The notes under the pieces: generated by a model | Database searches by the model: none | What the model was told of the DNA's origin: nothing | Seen by the model: the letters and a program-made list of their open reading frames with translations, nothing else | Shown: positions 35,484 to 44,103 of the stretch, piece after piece | Position numbering within the stretch: position 1 is the first letter of the stretch | Layout: every line of letters begins with the position of its first letter | Origin: Gilvirhabdus luticola | GTDB lineage: Bacteria; Bacteroidota; Bacteroidia; Flavobacteriales; Flavobacteriaceae | NCBI RefSeq assembly: GCF_032583975.1 | Contig: NZ_JAWHTF010000007.1 | Reading direction: 5' to 3' (one strand) | Length of the DNA: 64,000 bases | Made by a program: the position numbers and the translations under genes

Positions 35484-37109
35484 CTATACTGTTACTGAAT
35501 ACATTTTATGACGTAGCTCCTTAATTCTCGGGTCTTGCATATATTCGTCAAAAGTAGTGTATCTGTCTATAATTCCGTTTGGAGTTAACTCCACTACTCT
35601 ATTAGCAACTGTTTGAGCAAACTCATGGTCATGCGTTGTGAATAAAACAGTGCCTTTAAAATTTTTAAGTGAGTTATTGAATGCCGTGATACTTTCTAAA
35701 TCCAAATGATTAGTTGGTTCGTCAAGCATTAAGACATTAGCCCTAACCATCATCATTCTTGATAACATACAACGTACTTTTTCTCCACCAGATAGTACAT
35801 TAGCTGTTTTTAAAGCTTCTTCTCCGCTAAAAATCATTTTTCCTAAAAATCCTCTAACATAAACTTCTTCTCTTTCCTCTTCTGTGGTTGCCCATTGCCT
35901 TAACCAATCTACCAAGGTTAATTTATTATTGAAAAATGAGCTATTATCCAATGGTAAATACGATTGAGAAGTTGTAATTCCCCAAGAATACTTTCCGGAA
36001 TCCGCTTTCTGATTTTCGTTTAATATTTCATAAAAGGCGGTTGCGGCTCTAGAATCTTTAGAATAGATAACTACTTTATCTCCTTTTGTCAAATTTAAGT
36101 CTATATTCTGAAAAAGTGTTTCGCCATCAATTGAAGCAGCAAGCCCTTCAATGTTTAGGATTTGATCTCCTGCTTCTCTATCTTGTTCAAAAATGATAGC
36201 CGGATAACGACGACTTGATGGTTTAATATCTGAAATATTAAGCTTATCTATCATCTTCTTTCTACTCGTAGCTTGCTTGGACTTGGCAACGTTTGCAGAA
36301 AAACGACGAATAAATTCTTCCAATTCCTTCTTTTTCTCTTCAGCCTTTTTATTTTGCTGTGCTCTTTGTCTCGCTGCCAATTGAGAGGATTCGTACCAAA
36401 AGGTATAATTACCAGAATAATGATTTATTTTTCCAAAGTCTATATCGGAAATATGGGTACAAACAGCATCTAGAAAATGCCTGTCATGAGACACGACAAT
36501 TACGCAATTATCATAGTTTGCTAAAAAGTTTTCTAGCCAGGAAATCGTTTCGTAATCCAGATCGTTAGTAGGCTCATCCATAATTAGCACATCAGGATTT
36601 CCGAACAAGGCTTGTGCTAAAAGTACACGTACTTTTTGCTTTCCATCCAAATCAGACATTGATGTGTAATGAAAATCTTCTTTAATTCCAAGATTAGACA
36701 ACAAAGCAGCGGCATCACTGTCTGCATTCCAACCGTTCATTTCTTCAAATTGTACTTGTAGTTCCCCTATTTTATCAGCATTTTCGTCAGAATAATCCGC
36801 ATACAAAGCATCTATTTCTGTCTTAATTTTAAATAATGGTTTGTTTCCCATTAAAACAGTTTCAAGAACCGTATGTTCATCATACAAATTGTGGTTTTGT
36901 TCTAATACGGACATTCTTTTACCTGATTCAAGTGAAACATGTCCTGAAGTAGGATCTTGCTTTCCTGAAAGGATCTTTAAAAATGTAGATTTTCCAGCAC
37001 CATTTGCACCGATGATTCCGTAGCAATTTCCTTGGTTAAAGGTTGTATTGACTTCGTCGAACAAGATGCGTTTACCAAATTGAACTGAAAGATTCGAAAC
37101 TGTTAGCAT
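35484..37109 (-). CDS. ABC-F family ribosome-associated ATPase (YbiT type)
   Basis: 541 residues with two ATP-binding cassettes and no membrane domain. Cassette 1 has GANGAGKST, a weak signature region (LDGKQKVRVLLAQALF) and IMDEPTNDLD. Cassette 2 has the intact signature LSGGEKVRCMLSRMMM and LDEPTNHLD. The linker (about 250-300) is charged and helical, matching the P-site tRNA interaction motif. ABC-F proteins bind the ribosome E site and help stalled translation; some give antibiotic resistance, but the YbiT/EttA-like group is housekeeping. Confidence 0.93.
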   Translation of the reverse strand: MLTVSNLSVQFGKRILFDEVNTTFNQGNCYGIIGANGAGKSTFLKILSGKQDPTSGHVSLESGKRMSVLEQNHNLYDEHTVLETVLMGNKPLFKIKTEIDALYADYSDENADKIGELQVQFEEMNGWNADSDAAALLSNLGIKEDFHYTSMSDLDGKQKVRVLLAQALFGNPDVLIMDEPTNDLDYETISWLENFLANYDNCVIVVSHDRHFLDAVCTHISDIDFGKINHYSGNYTFWYESSQLAARQRAQQNKKAEEKKKELEEFIRRFSANVAKSKQATSRKKMIDKLNISDIKPSSRRYPAIIFEQDREAGDQILNIEGLAASIDGETLFQNIDLNLTKGDKVVIYSKDSRAATAFYEILNENQKADSGKYSWGITTSQSYLPLDNSSFFNNKLTLVDWLRQWATTEEEREEVYVRGFLGKMIFSGEEALKTANVLSGGEKVRCMLSRMMMVRANVLMLDEPTNHLDLESITAFNNSLKNFKGTVLFTTHDHEFAQTVANRVVELTPNGIIDRYTTFDEYMQDPRIKELRHKMYSVTV

Positions 37110-37131
37110 TGCTGAATTTTTAAATTTGGCG

Positions 37132-37139
37132 CAAAAGTA
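37132..37139 (-). promoter_or_regulatory. -7 element of the ABC-F gene
   Basis: The minus strand reads TACTTTTG here, an exact TAnnTTTG match, 22 bp before the start codon. The predicted leader is about 15 bases. Confidence 0.5.
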
Positions 37140-37260
37140 AAAAAATCAATCCATTAGACGAAAGAAATAGCATTATATTAATATTTAACAGCGTATTAAC
37201 AGCACATTTCATAATCAAAACATATTTTTGTTTGAGAAAGAAATAACATCTATTTTTTAG

Positions 37261-38697
37261 ATGAAGACATTTATGAAACAATATTACCTACTTTTTATAA
37301 TTCTTTTTACACTAGTGGCGTGTCAAAAGAATGTCACTTCAGAAAAAGGAGATTATGCATACTTTGGTGGAGAGATTATAAATCCGAACAGTGATTTTGT
37401 AGTCTTATCAAAATCTGAAGAACCATTAGATACTATTTATCTTGATGATAAAAACCGTTTTTTATATAAAATTGAAGATTTAACCACTGGTTTTTATTCA
37501 TTTTTCCATGGTGGTGAATATCAAATTGTATTGTTAGAGCCTAGAGATAGCATTATGTTCAGGCTCAATACAATGGAATTTGACGAATCTTTGGTTTTTA
37601 CTGGACAAGGAGCTAAAAAGAACAACTATCTTATCAATATGTTTATTGATTCTGAAGCAGAATATGAAAATGTGTTGAAATTTAGTCAATTAACTCCATT
37701 AGAATTTGAACAAAAATTAGACTCGCTTCGCGATGAAAAAATTAAAAAATTAGAAACCTTTTATGCTAAAAATGGTGACTCTGAAGTTTTCTATAAAATT
37801 GCAAAGGACAATATAAATTATAACTATTATGCCAGTAAAGAGATTTATCCTTTTGCTTATTATGGACATAATGAACTTAAAAATTTAGAGTCTTTACCTA
37901 AACATTTTTACGACTACAGAAAAGATATTGATTATAACGATACGCTAATTAAAGATTATTACCCATATAATGCTTTTTTAAGATATCATTTTGATAATCT
38001 GGCATTAGCTGAACATTTTAAACATTCTGATGACCAATATTTTAAGAGAAACTCTTTATGTTATAATCTAGATAAAATCAAACTTATAGACAGCCTTTCA
38101 ACTGATGTTGATATCAAAAATAGATTATTGTATCATTATGCTATTCGATATGTGAATTCAACAGAAAATATTGAAAGCTGTGATAAAATCTTAAAAGAGT
38201 TTTTAAGTAGAAGTTCTAGTGAACCCAATAAAAGACAGTTGGCTTATTTAACAGAGTCGCTTAAGAAATTAAAACCTGGCTATGATTTTCCAAATATAAA
38301 ATTGATAGATTACAACAATTCTGAATTGGTTACTAGTTCACTTTTTAAAGGTAAACCAACCGTAGTCTATTTCTGGACCTATGCATGGAAAGGTCACTTT
38401 ATAGAAAGTCACAACAAAGTAATAGAGTTGAAGCAAAAATATCCAGAATTAAAATTTGTTGGAATTAATATAAATATAGATGAAACTAAAAATTGGAAAA
38501 ATGCTTTAAAACAATATAATTTTCCATTTGAAAATGAATATCAATTTGCAAATCCACACGATGCTAAAGATGCCATGGCACTTAATTCTATAAATAAAGT
38601 TATGGTTGTAGATGGTAAGGGAAAAATTGCAATTAGCAATGGTAATATGTTTAATGTAAACTTTGAAGAACAACTTTTAGGTTTACTCAATAAATAA
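37261..38697 (+). CDS. Thioredoxin-fold lipoprotein without the CxxC active site
   Basis: 478 residues with lipobox LVAC. A central helical region (about 120-330) separates an N-terminal beta domain from a C-terminal TlpA-like thioredoxin domain (about 335-478; PTVVYFWTYAWKGHF, KFVGININIDE, NKVMVVDGKGKI). At the place where TlpA proteins have WCxxC, this one has AWKG, so both redox cysteines are absent. It is therefore likely a binding or structural relative and not an oxidoreductase. It is followed by a strong terminator shared with the convergent aldolase gene. Confidence 0.8.
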   Translation: MKTFMKQYYLLFIILFTLVACQKNVTSEKGDYAYFGGEIINPNSDFVVLSKSEEPLDTIYLDDKNRFLYKIEDLTTGFYSFFHGGEYQIVLLEPRDSIMFRLNTMEFDESLVFTGQGAKKNNYLINMFIDSEAEYENVLKFSQLTPLEFEQKLDSLRDEKIKKLETFYAKNGDSEVFYKIAKDNINYNYYASKEIYPFAYYGHNELKNLESLPKHFYDYRKDIDYNDTLIKDYYPYNAFLRYHFDNLALAEHFKHSDDQYFKRNSLCYNLDKIKLIDSLSTDVDIKNRLLYHYAIRYVNSTENIESCDKILKEFLSRSSSEPNKRQLAYLTESLKKLKPGYDFPNIKLIDYNNSELVTSSLFKGKPTVVYFWTYAWKGHFIESHNKVIELKQKYPELKFVGININIDETKNWKNALKQYNFPFENEYQFANPHDAKDAMALNSINKVMVVDGKGKIAISNGNMFNVNFEEQLLGLLNK

Positions 38698-38716
38698 ACA
38701 AAAGAATAGGTATAAA

Positions 38717-38751
38717 TAAAAAAAGCCACAACAATGTTGTGGCTTTTTTTA
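38717..38751. terminator. Bidirectional rho-independent terminator
   Basis: GCCACAAC and GTTGTGGC form a perfect stem with the loop AAT, flanked by A and T tracts. It lies between the convergent genes ending at 38697 and 38765. Confidence 0.92.
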
Positions 38752-38764
38752 TTCTTTTAATGCA

Positions 38765-39418
38765 TTAATTTCCTTTCTTATAATCTTCCAGAAACTTGGC
38801 TAAACCAATATCTGTTAAAGGATGTTTTAATAGTCCATCAATAGAACTTAAAGGTCCTGTCATAACATCTGCTCCGAGCTTTGCACAATCAATAACATGC
38901 ATCGTATGTCTTACAGACGCAGCCAAAATTTGTGTTTCAAAACCATAGTTATCATAAATATGTCTTATTTCAGAAATAAGATTTAATCCATCCGTAGAAA
39001 TATCATCTAATCTTCCAATAAATGGAGAAACATAAGTAGCACCTGCTTTTGCCGCCAATAATGCCTGACCTGGAGAGAACACCAAAGTAACATTGGTTTT
39101 TACACCCTTTTCTGAAAAATATTTACAGGCTTTTACACCATCTCTTATCATTGGCAACTTAACAACAATCTGTTCATGTAATTCTGCCAAAGCTTCACCT
39201 TCTCTAATCATGCCTTCAAAATCGGTAGCAATAACTTCTGCGCTCACATCACCATCCACAATATTACAAATATCTACATAATGCTTCATAATATTATCAT
39301 GTCCTGTAATCCCTTCTTTTGCCATTAATGATGGGTTAGTTGTAACTCCATCAAGGACTCCTAAATCTTGTGCTTCTTTAATTTGTTGAAGATTTGCTGT
39401 GTCGATAAAAAATTTCAT
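38765..39418 (-). CDS. Transaldolase-family protein (fructose-6-phosphate aldolase type)
   Basis: 217 residues, the short MipB/TalC (FSA) form of the transaldolase family. It has FIDTANLQQIKEAQDLG, the DGVTTNPSLM motif, the Schiff-base Lys in IVVKLPM (about residue 86) and SPFIGRLDDI. These enzymes form decamers and act either as transaldolase or as fructose-6-phosphate aldolase, and sequence does not decide which. In Bacteroidota this gene usually supplies the transaldolase step of the pentose phosphate pathway. Confidence 0.92.
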   Translation of the reverse strand: MKFFIDTANLQQIKEAQDLGVLDGVTTNPSLMAKEGITGHDNIMKHYVDICNIVDGDVSAEVIATDFEGMIREGEALAELHEQIVVKLPMIRDGVKACKYFSEKGVKTNVTLVFSPGQALLAAKAGATYVSPFIGRLDDISTDGLNLISEIRHIYDNYGFETQILAASVRHTMHVIDCAKLGADVMTGPLSSIDGLLKHPLTDIGLAKFLEDYKKGN

Positions 39419-39536
39419 TATCTGTATTTTAAAAAAATTAAACTAGCTTTTAAGTTTGCGAATTTACAATAATAAGAAACTATACTATCTTTTTTTGTTC
39501 AAAATTAATTAACAACCTTTTCAATAAAGATAAGTA

Positions 39537-39953
39537 TTATTGAATTCTTATTGTATAACCTTTGGTTGTACTGTAAGAACATAATGAATCTTCATATTCG
39601 TCAGTTTCAAAATCATAAAACAATGGCGGATCAACACTTAACAATATTGTAAAATCAAAGCTACCTGATTCAACAGGTATGCCTTCAAAATAAACTTTTC
39701 TGTAATCTACAAGCATCTCAATACCTTCAGGCAACTCACCATAAAGTTCAAAATAATAACCATAGTCATCATCCCGTGGTTCATTTTTAATTTCAGCATT
39801 AATAAAATCTGAATAATAAGCATTTACAAGTCCAACCTCTAAAACTTTATCAGGTAATTCGGGGCTTTTGTTTATGATACATTCAATAATTTGTTCACAA
39901 CTAGTTAGACACAAAAAGGAAATAAAAATGAAAACAATATTAATTTGCCTCAT
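39537..39953 (-). CDS. Small lipoprotein with a putative Ig (He_PIG-like) fold
   Basis: 138 residues with lipobox LTSC (Cys19). The mature part contains GELPEGIEM followed by FEGIPVESGSFDFTILLSVD, the pattern LPxGL...GxPxxxGxxxF of cadherin-like putative Ig domains. A single such domain on a lipoprotein suggests a surface adhesin or assembly factor. Function unknown; the gene lies downstream of the SDR gene with no clear shared promoter. Confidence 0.6.
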   Translation of the reverse strand: MRQINIVFIFISFLCLTSCEQIIECIINKSPELPDKVLEVGLVNAYYSDFINAEIKNEPRDDDYGYYFELYGELPEGIEMLVDYRKVYFEGIPVESGSFDFTILLSVDPPLFYDFETDEYEDSLCSYSTTKGYTIRIQ

Positions 39954-39997
39954 AATTCAGAAGTTATGAATTTTACATATCAATTAATGTACCAAGA

Positions 39998-40807
39998 TTA
40001 TAACTTATAGAATTTCAAAAGCATTTTTTCATAGACCCTATCTGGAAGAATTCGTTTTAAAACTATTGAGATTTTTTCCAAAAAACCACCAACCTTATAA
40101 TGAATTTTAGGCTTGTTGGTTTGAATTATTTTGAGAATTGCATTAGCCATTATTGTTGGATTACTACCACCATTAACATGCTCATTCATTAACGTTAAGG
40201 TATTACCATAAGGTATTTTATATAGAGAATTCTCTAAAACCGGCGCATGATATCTACCAGCTGCAATATTGGTGGCAAAATCTCCAGGTGCCACATTGGT
40301 CATTTGTATATTAAAGTCTTTAATTTCCATCCTAAAAGCTTCGGTAATCAGTTCTAAAGCACCTTTGCTAGCACTATAAATTCCTCTATATGGTAAACCC
40401 ATATAACCTGCTATGGATGTAATATTGATTATGAGTCCAGAGTTTTGCTTTCTCATGTGAGGCAAAACAAATTTAATAGTATTGATAGGCCCAAAGAGAT
40501 TTGTTTCAAAATTTCTCTTAATTTCAACTTCAGATATTTCTTCAATTGGACCTGTGATTCCCTTTCCTGCATTATTAATTAGAACATCTAACCTGTTTTC
40601 TTTTTCAAATAGGATTTCTATACAAGACTTAATCGTATCTTTTTGGGTAAGATCTAAGGCCAAAATTGGAAACCTACTATTAGGATAGTTTTGTGGGTTT
40701 CTGCTGGTACCATATACAATGTATCCTTTTTCTAAAAGAAGCTCTCCTATAGATTTACCAATACCAGAAGAACCTCCAGTTATTAAAACAACTTTAGACA
40801 TATTCAC
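39998..40807 (-). CDS. Short-chain dehydrogenase/reductase
   Basis: 269 residues of classical SDR type: cofactor motif TGGSSGIGKS (10-19), NNAG (about 79-82), a catalytic Ser in the SIAG region, and YSASKGAL with the Tyr-xxx-Lys pair. Arg follows the Gly-rich region (TSRNPQ), which favours NADPH. The C-terminal helices (KISIVLKRILPDRVYEKMLL) are basic and amphipathic and may touch membranes, as in the DHRS7-like SDRs. Substrate not predictable. Confidence 0.9.
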   Translation of the reverse strand: MNMSKVVLITGGSSGIGKSIGELLLEKGYIVYGTSRNPQNYPNSRFPILALDLTQKDTIKSCIEILFEKENRLDVLINNAGKGITGPIEEISEVEIKRNFETNLFGPINTIKFVLPHMRKQNSGLIINITSIAGYMGLPYRGIYSASKGALELITEAFRMEIKDFNIQMTNVAPGDFATNIAAGRYHAPVLENSLYKIPYGNTLTLMNEHVNGGSNPTIMANAILKIIQTNKPKIHYKVGGFLEKISIVLKRILPDRVYEKMLLKFYKL

Positions 40808-40864
40808 TTAAAATTATAAATTCAAAAATACAATAATAAAAGGAAAGAAATGAGCACAAAAAAA

Positions 40865-40958
40865 GGCAAGCTACCTACATCACACCGCTACGACCGCGTA
40901 CCTTTGCTGCGTTCCCGCCCTGGAGGATTAAGCAGGAGCTGGTTGTGTAGGACTTGCC
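40865..40958 (-). ncRNA. ffs: Signal recognition particle RNA, small bacterial type
   Basis: On the minus strand the ends pair (GGCAAG with CTTGCC, CCTACA with TGTAGG), giving a long hairpin with internal loops. The apical part carries the conserved SRP domain IV pattern CAGG, then GGAA, then GCAGCA, which binds Ffh. Length about 94 bases. A near-perfect promoter ends about 6 bases before the first G. It is transcribed toward the SDR gene, which begins at 40807. Confidence 0.9.
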
Positions 40959-40963
40959 GAGTG

Positions 40964-40993
40964 CAAAGATACAACCTTTTAAAACTTTCACAA
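40964..40993 (-). promoter_or_regulatory. Promoter of the SRP RNA (TTG, 19 bp, TATCTTTG)
   Basis: Minus-strand TTG (40991-40993) and TATCTTTG (40964-40971) are separated by 19 bp and match the Bacteroidota consensus. The start site is expected at about 40957-40958, exactly the 5' end of the RNA hairpin. Confidence 0.8.
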
Positions 40994-41047
40994 TGATTTT
41001 TTAAACTGAATTTTAATAAATAACTTGCTGAAAATTTTGAATAAAAA

Positions 41048-42082
41048 ATGAAAACCTATAAGCTCCTCTTATTCTTGTTTTTAGGAATCATAATCTTTTC
41101 ATGTGGTTCTAATTCTGGGCATATAAAAAGTGATTTTTCAATCAATGTAAATGCCAAAAAAAATACGCTTCCCAATAGTGACATATTAATACTTGATATA
41201 GAAAATCCAAAGCACCATATTATAGATTCTGTCAAGTATAAAATGAATGATAAGACCATTGAGCAAGAAACAAAATTAAATGATATGCCTCTTGGTCAGC
41301 ATACAATTAGTGCTACCGTTTACTATTCAGATGATCAGCAAACCACAACAACTCATATCACAATTTTAAATAGTATAGCTCCTAAAGTTTATACGTTCAA
41401 TATCATAAACGAATATCCTCACGACATTACATCTTACACGCAAGGATTAGAGTTTTACAATGGTGAGCTATATGAAAGTACTGGACAAAAGGGTTCGTCT
41501 AAACTTCGTAAGGTAGATTATAAAACTGGTGAGGTTTTAAAAAATTTAAATTTATCCAACGAATTCTTTGGAGAAGGATTAACTATTTTAAATGACAATA
41601 TATATCAATTAACTTGGGAAAGTGGCACTGGTTTTATTTATGATGTTCATACTTTTGAAAGAACTGGTAGTTTTAAATATGGTGTAAGTAAAGAAGGCTG
41701 GGGACTTTGCAACGACTCTCAAAAAATATACAAAAGTGATGGCACTGAAAATATTTGGACTTTAGATCCTGAAACCTTGACTGAAAAAGATAAAATACAA
41801 GCTTATACCAATAAAGGAAAAATTATTGGTTTAAATGAAATGGAATGGATTGATGGCAAAATTTATGCCAATAGATATCAAAAAAACGGTGTGGCCATTA
41901 TCAACCCAAAAAATGGAGCCATTGAAGCAGTAATTGATTTTACTTCTTTAAAAAATAAAGTAAAACAACATGCCAGACTTGATGTATTAAATGGCATTGC
42001 CTATAACTCTAAAACCAATACTATTTTTGTTACTGGGAAAAATTGGGATAAACTTTTTGAAGTTGAAATCGTAGAAAAATAG
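41048..42082 (+). CDS. Glutaminyl-peptide cyclotransferase-like lipoprotein
   Basis: 344 residues with lipobox IIFSC. The N-terminal part (about 25-125) is an Ig-like extension. The main domain is a five-bladed beta-propeller of the plant/bacterial glutaminyl cyclase type: EYPHDITSYTQGLEF, YESTGQKGSSKLRKVD, EFFGEGLTI, YQLTWESG, NEMEWIDGKIYAN. The enzyme would convert N-terminal Gln to pyroglutamate on exported proteins or peptides. That fits a Bacteroidota cell envelope, where pyroglutamate at the N-terminus is common. The next gene begins 3 bp later. Confidence 0.88.
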   Translation: MKTYKLLLFLFLGIIIFSCGSNSGHIKSDFSINVNAKKNTLPNSDILILDIENPKHHIIDSVKYKMNDKTIEQETKLNDMPLGQHTISATVYYSDDQQTTTTHITILNSIAPKVYTFNIINEYPHDITSYTQGLEFYNGELYESTGQKGSSKLRKVDYKTGEVLKNLNLSNEFFGEGLTILNDNIYQLTWESGTGFIYDVHTFERTGSFKYGVSKEGWGLCNDSQKIYKSDGTENIWTLDPETLTEKDKIQAYTNKGKIIGLNEMEWIDGKIYANRYQKNGVAIINPKNGAIEAVIDFTSLKNKVKQHARLDVLNGIAYNSKTNTIFVTGKNWDKLFEVEIVEK

Positions 42083-42085
42083 TAT

Positions 42086-42475
42086 ATGCAAGTCTATGAA
42101 AACTTCATTACTGTCTCCGATTCAGATTTAGATAGTCTTAATCATGTAAACAACGTTCGTTATGTGCAATGGGTAAATGATATCGCAAAAGAACATTGGC
42201 AGAAAAATGCTACACCAAATATGTTGAAAGATCACTTTTGGGTAATGATAAACCACTGCATAGAGTATAAATCATCTGCATTATTAAATGATCAGGTTAA
42301 ACTAAAAACCTTTGTTATAAAATCTGAAGGTGTGACCTCAACAAGAGTTGTTGAAATGTACAATGAAAAAAATGAAAAACTCATTGCAAGATCTGAAACC
42401 AATTGGTGTTTTATGAATAGTCAAACAAAAAAGCCTACTAGAATAACCCAAGAAGTCATTGACTTATTTAAATAA
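42086..42475 (+). CDS. Hotdog-fold acyl thioesterase (4HBT type)
   Basis: 129 residues. The start VSDSDLDSLNHVNNVRYVQW has the 4HBT pattern Asp...His-Val-Asn, and HCIEYKSSALLNDQVKLKT forms the central strand region. The protein most likely hydrolyses acyl-CoA or acyl-ACP in the cytoplasm. It is coupled to the cyclotransferase gene by spacing only; no functional link is evident. Confidence 0.88.
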   Translation: MQVYENFITVSDSDLDSLNHVNNVRYVQWVNDIAKEHWQKNATPNMLKDHFWVMINHCIEYKSSALLNDQVKLKTFVIKSEGVTSTRVVEMYNEKNEKLIARSETNWCFMNSQTKKPTRITQEVIDLFK

Positions 42476-42543
42476 AATAATTTTACATCATACTATATCA
42501 TAATTTCAAAAGTTATATTTTTACCAAAATTGATTTGTAATAC

Positions 42544-44103
42544 ATGAAACGAAGCCTCTATTTTATTCTTTCCCTTTCTATTTTAGTGTTTTGGAGTTCC
42601 TGCCGTAACGATTTCGAATTCTCACCAAGTACAGGTCAACTAGAGTTTTCAAAAGACACCGTTTATTTAGATACCGTATTTACCAATATTGGTTCAAGCA
42701 CTTATAATTTAAAGGTTTATAACAAGGGTAATAGTGATATTCTCGTACCTTCTATAAGACTAGCTTCTGGTGAAACTTCAGAATACAGATTGAATGTTGA
42801 TGGCTTACCTGGCAAATCTTTTGAAAACGTAGAAATTCTTGCAAAAGACAGTATGTTTGTTTTTATAGAAACCACCATAGACTTTAACAATTTTACAAAC
42901 CCAAACAGAAATTATTTATACACAGATAAAATAGAGTTTGATTCAGGAGCGAATCTACAAACAGTGGAATTGGTTACTTTGGTTCAAGATGCTGTATTTA
43001 TATATCCCGATCGAGACAATACCACAAAGGTTATTGAGACATTAACCCTTAATGTGAATGGAGAACAATTGGATACTGAAATTCAAGGGCGTTACCTATT
43101 ACCAACAGAACTAACATTTACTAATGAAAAACCTTATGTCATTTATGGTTATGCAGCGGTACCCGATGGAGAAACACTAACTGTTGATGCAGGAGCACGA
43201 GTTCACTTTCATACCGATTCTGGCCTATTGATTGCAGAAAATGGCACCTTGCAAGTAAATGGCAGCTTTAGTCCAGACCAAGGCACATTGGAAAATGAGG
43301 TCATTTTTGAAGGCGACCGTTTAGAATCTGATTTCTCTGATATTCCAGGACAATGGGGAACTATTTGGTTATTCGAAAACAGTATGAATAATGTTATTAA
43401 TTATGCTACTATTAAAAATGCGACCATTGGTATTTTAAGCGATGCCAATCCAAATGCAATGAATGATAAGTTAACCATAAGAAATTCAAAAATTTACAAT
43501 TCTAGCAACTTCGGAATTTTAGGACGGAATACTTCTATTAAAGGAGAAAATGTAGTCATTAACAATTCTGGACAATCGTCTTTTGCCGGAATTTTTGGAG
43601 GTAAATATAACTTCACACATTCAACCATAGCAAACTATTGGAATAATGGATTTAGGCAATTTGCTTCAGTTTTATTAAATAATTATGTACAAGATGAAGA
43701 AGGTACAGCTTTTTTAACAGATTTATCTGAAGCCAACTTTAATAACTGCATTATTTACGGCAACGATAATCCCGAAATTTTCCTTGACGAAATTGAAGAT
43801 CCTTCCGTTGCTTTTAATTTTAAATTTACAAATTGTTTAATTCGGTTTGATAATAGTAGTAATAACTTTACTGGACCTAATTATGATTTTAATGATTTAA
43901 CGCATTACGAAGGTAATATTTTTAATGAGGAGCCAGATTTTCGTAATACCGAAACCAACGATTTAATTATCGGCCAGGATTCTGGTGCAAATGGTGCTGG
44001 ACATTCTACATTTGCTAGTCAAGTACCTTTTGATATTCTTAATGAAAGTAGAATTGCATCGCCAGATTTAGGCGCATATCAGCATACTATCTTTGAAGAT
44101 TAA
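42544..44103 (+). CDS. Lipoprotein with right-handed parallel beta-helix
   Basis: 519 residues with a lipobox at FWSSC. An N-terminal beta domain (30-180, SPSTGQLEFSKDTVYLDTVF) is followed by repeating beta-helix rungs (about 200-480) rich in NNx, for example VINYATIKNATIGILSDANP and NYVQDEEGTAFLTD. It resembles surface proteins with a polysaccharide-lyase-like helix, but no catalytic residues were recognised. The C-terminus does not carry a sorting domain. The gene's stop overlaps the stop of the convergent FG-GAP gene by 4 bp. Confidence 0.75.
   Translation: MKRSLYFILSLSILVFWSSCRNDFEFSPSTGQLEFSKDTVYLDTVFTNIGSSTYNLKVYNKGNSDILVPSIRLASGETSEYRLNVDGLPGKSFENVEILAKDSMFVFIETTIDFNNFTNPNRNYLYTDKIEFDSGANLQTVELVTLVQDAVFIYPDRDNTTKVIETLTLNVNGEQLDTEIQGRYLLPTELTFTNEKPYVIYGYAAVPDGETLTVDAGARVHFHTDSGLLIAENGTLQVNGSFSPDQGTLENEVIFEGDRLESDFSDIPGQWGTIWLFENSMNNVINYATIKNATIGILSDANPNAMNDKLTIRNSKIYNSSNFGILGRNTSIKGENVVINNSGQSSFAGIFGGKYNFTHSTIANYWNNGFRQFASVLLNNYVQDEEGTAFLTDLSEANFNNCIIYGNDNPEIFLDEIEDPSVAFNFKFTNCLIRFDNSSNNFTGPNYDFNDLTHYEGNIFNEEPDFRNTETNDLIIGQDSGANGAGHSTFASQVPFDILNESRIASPDLGAYQHTIFED

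Noticed and set aside
40865..40958. SRP RNA on the plus strand
   Set aside because: The conserved GGAA/GCAGCA pattern and the promoter are both on the minus strand.
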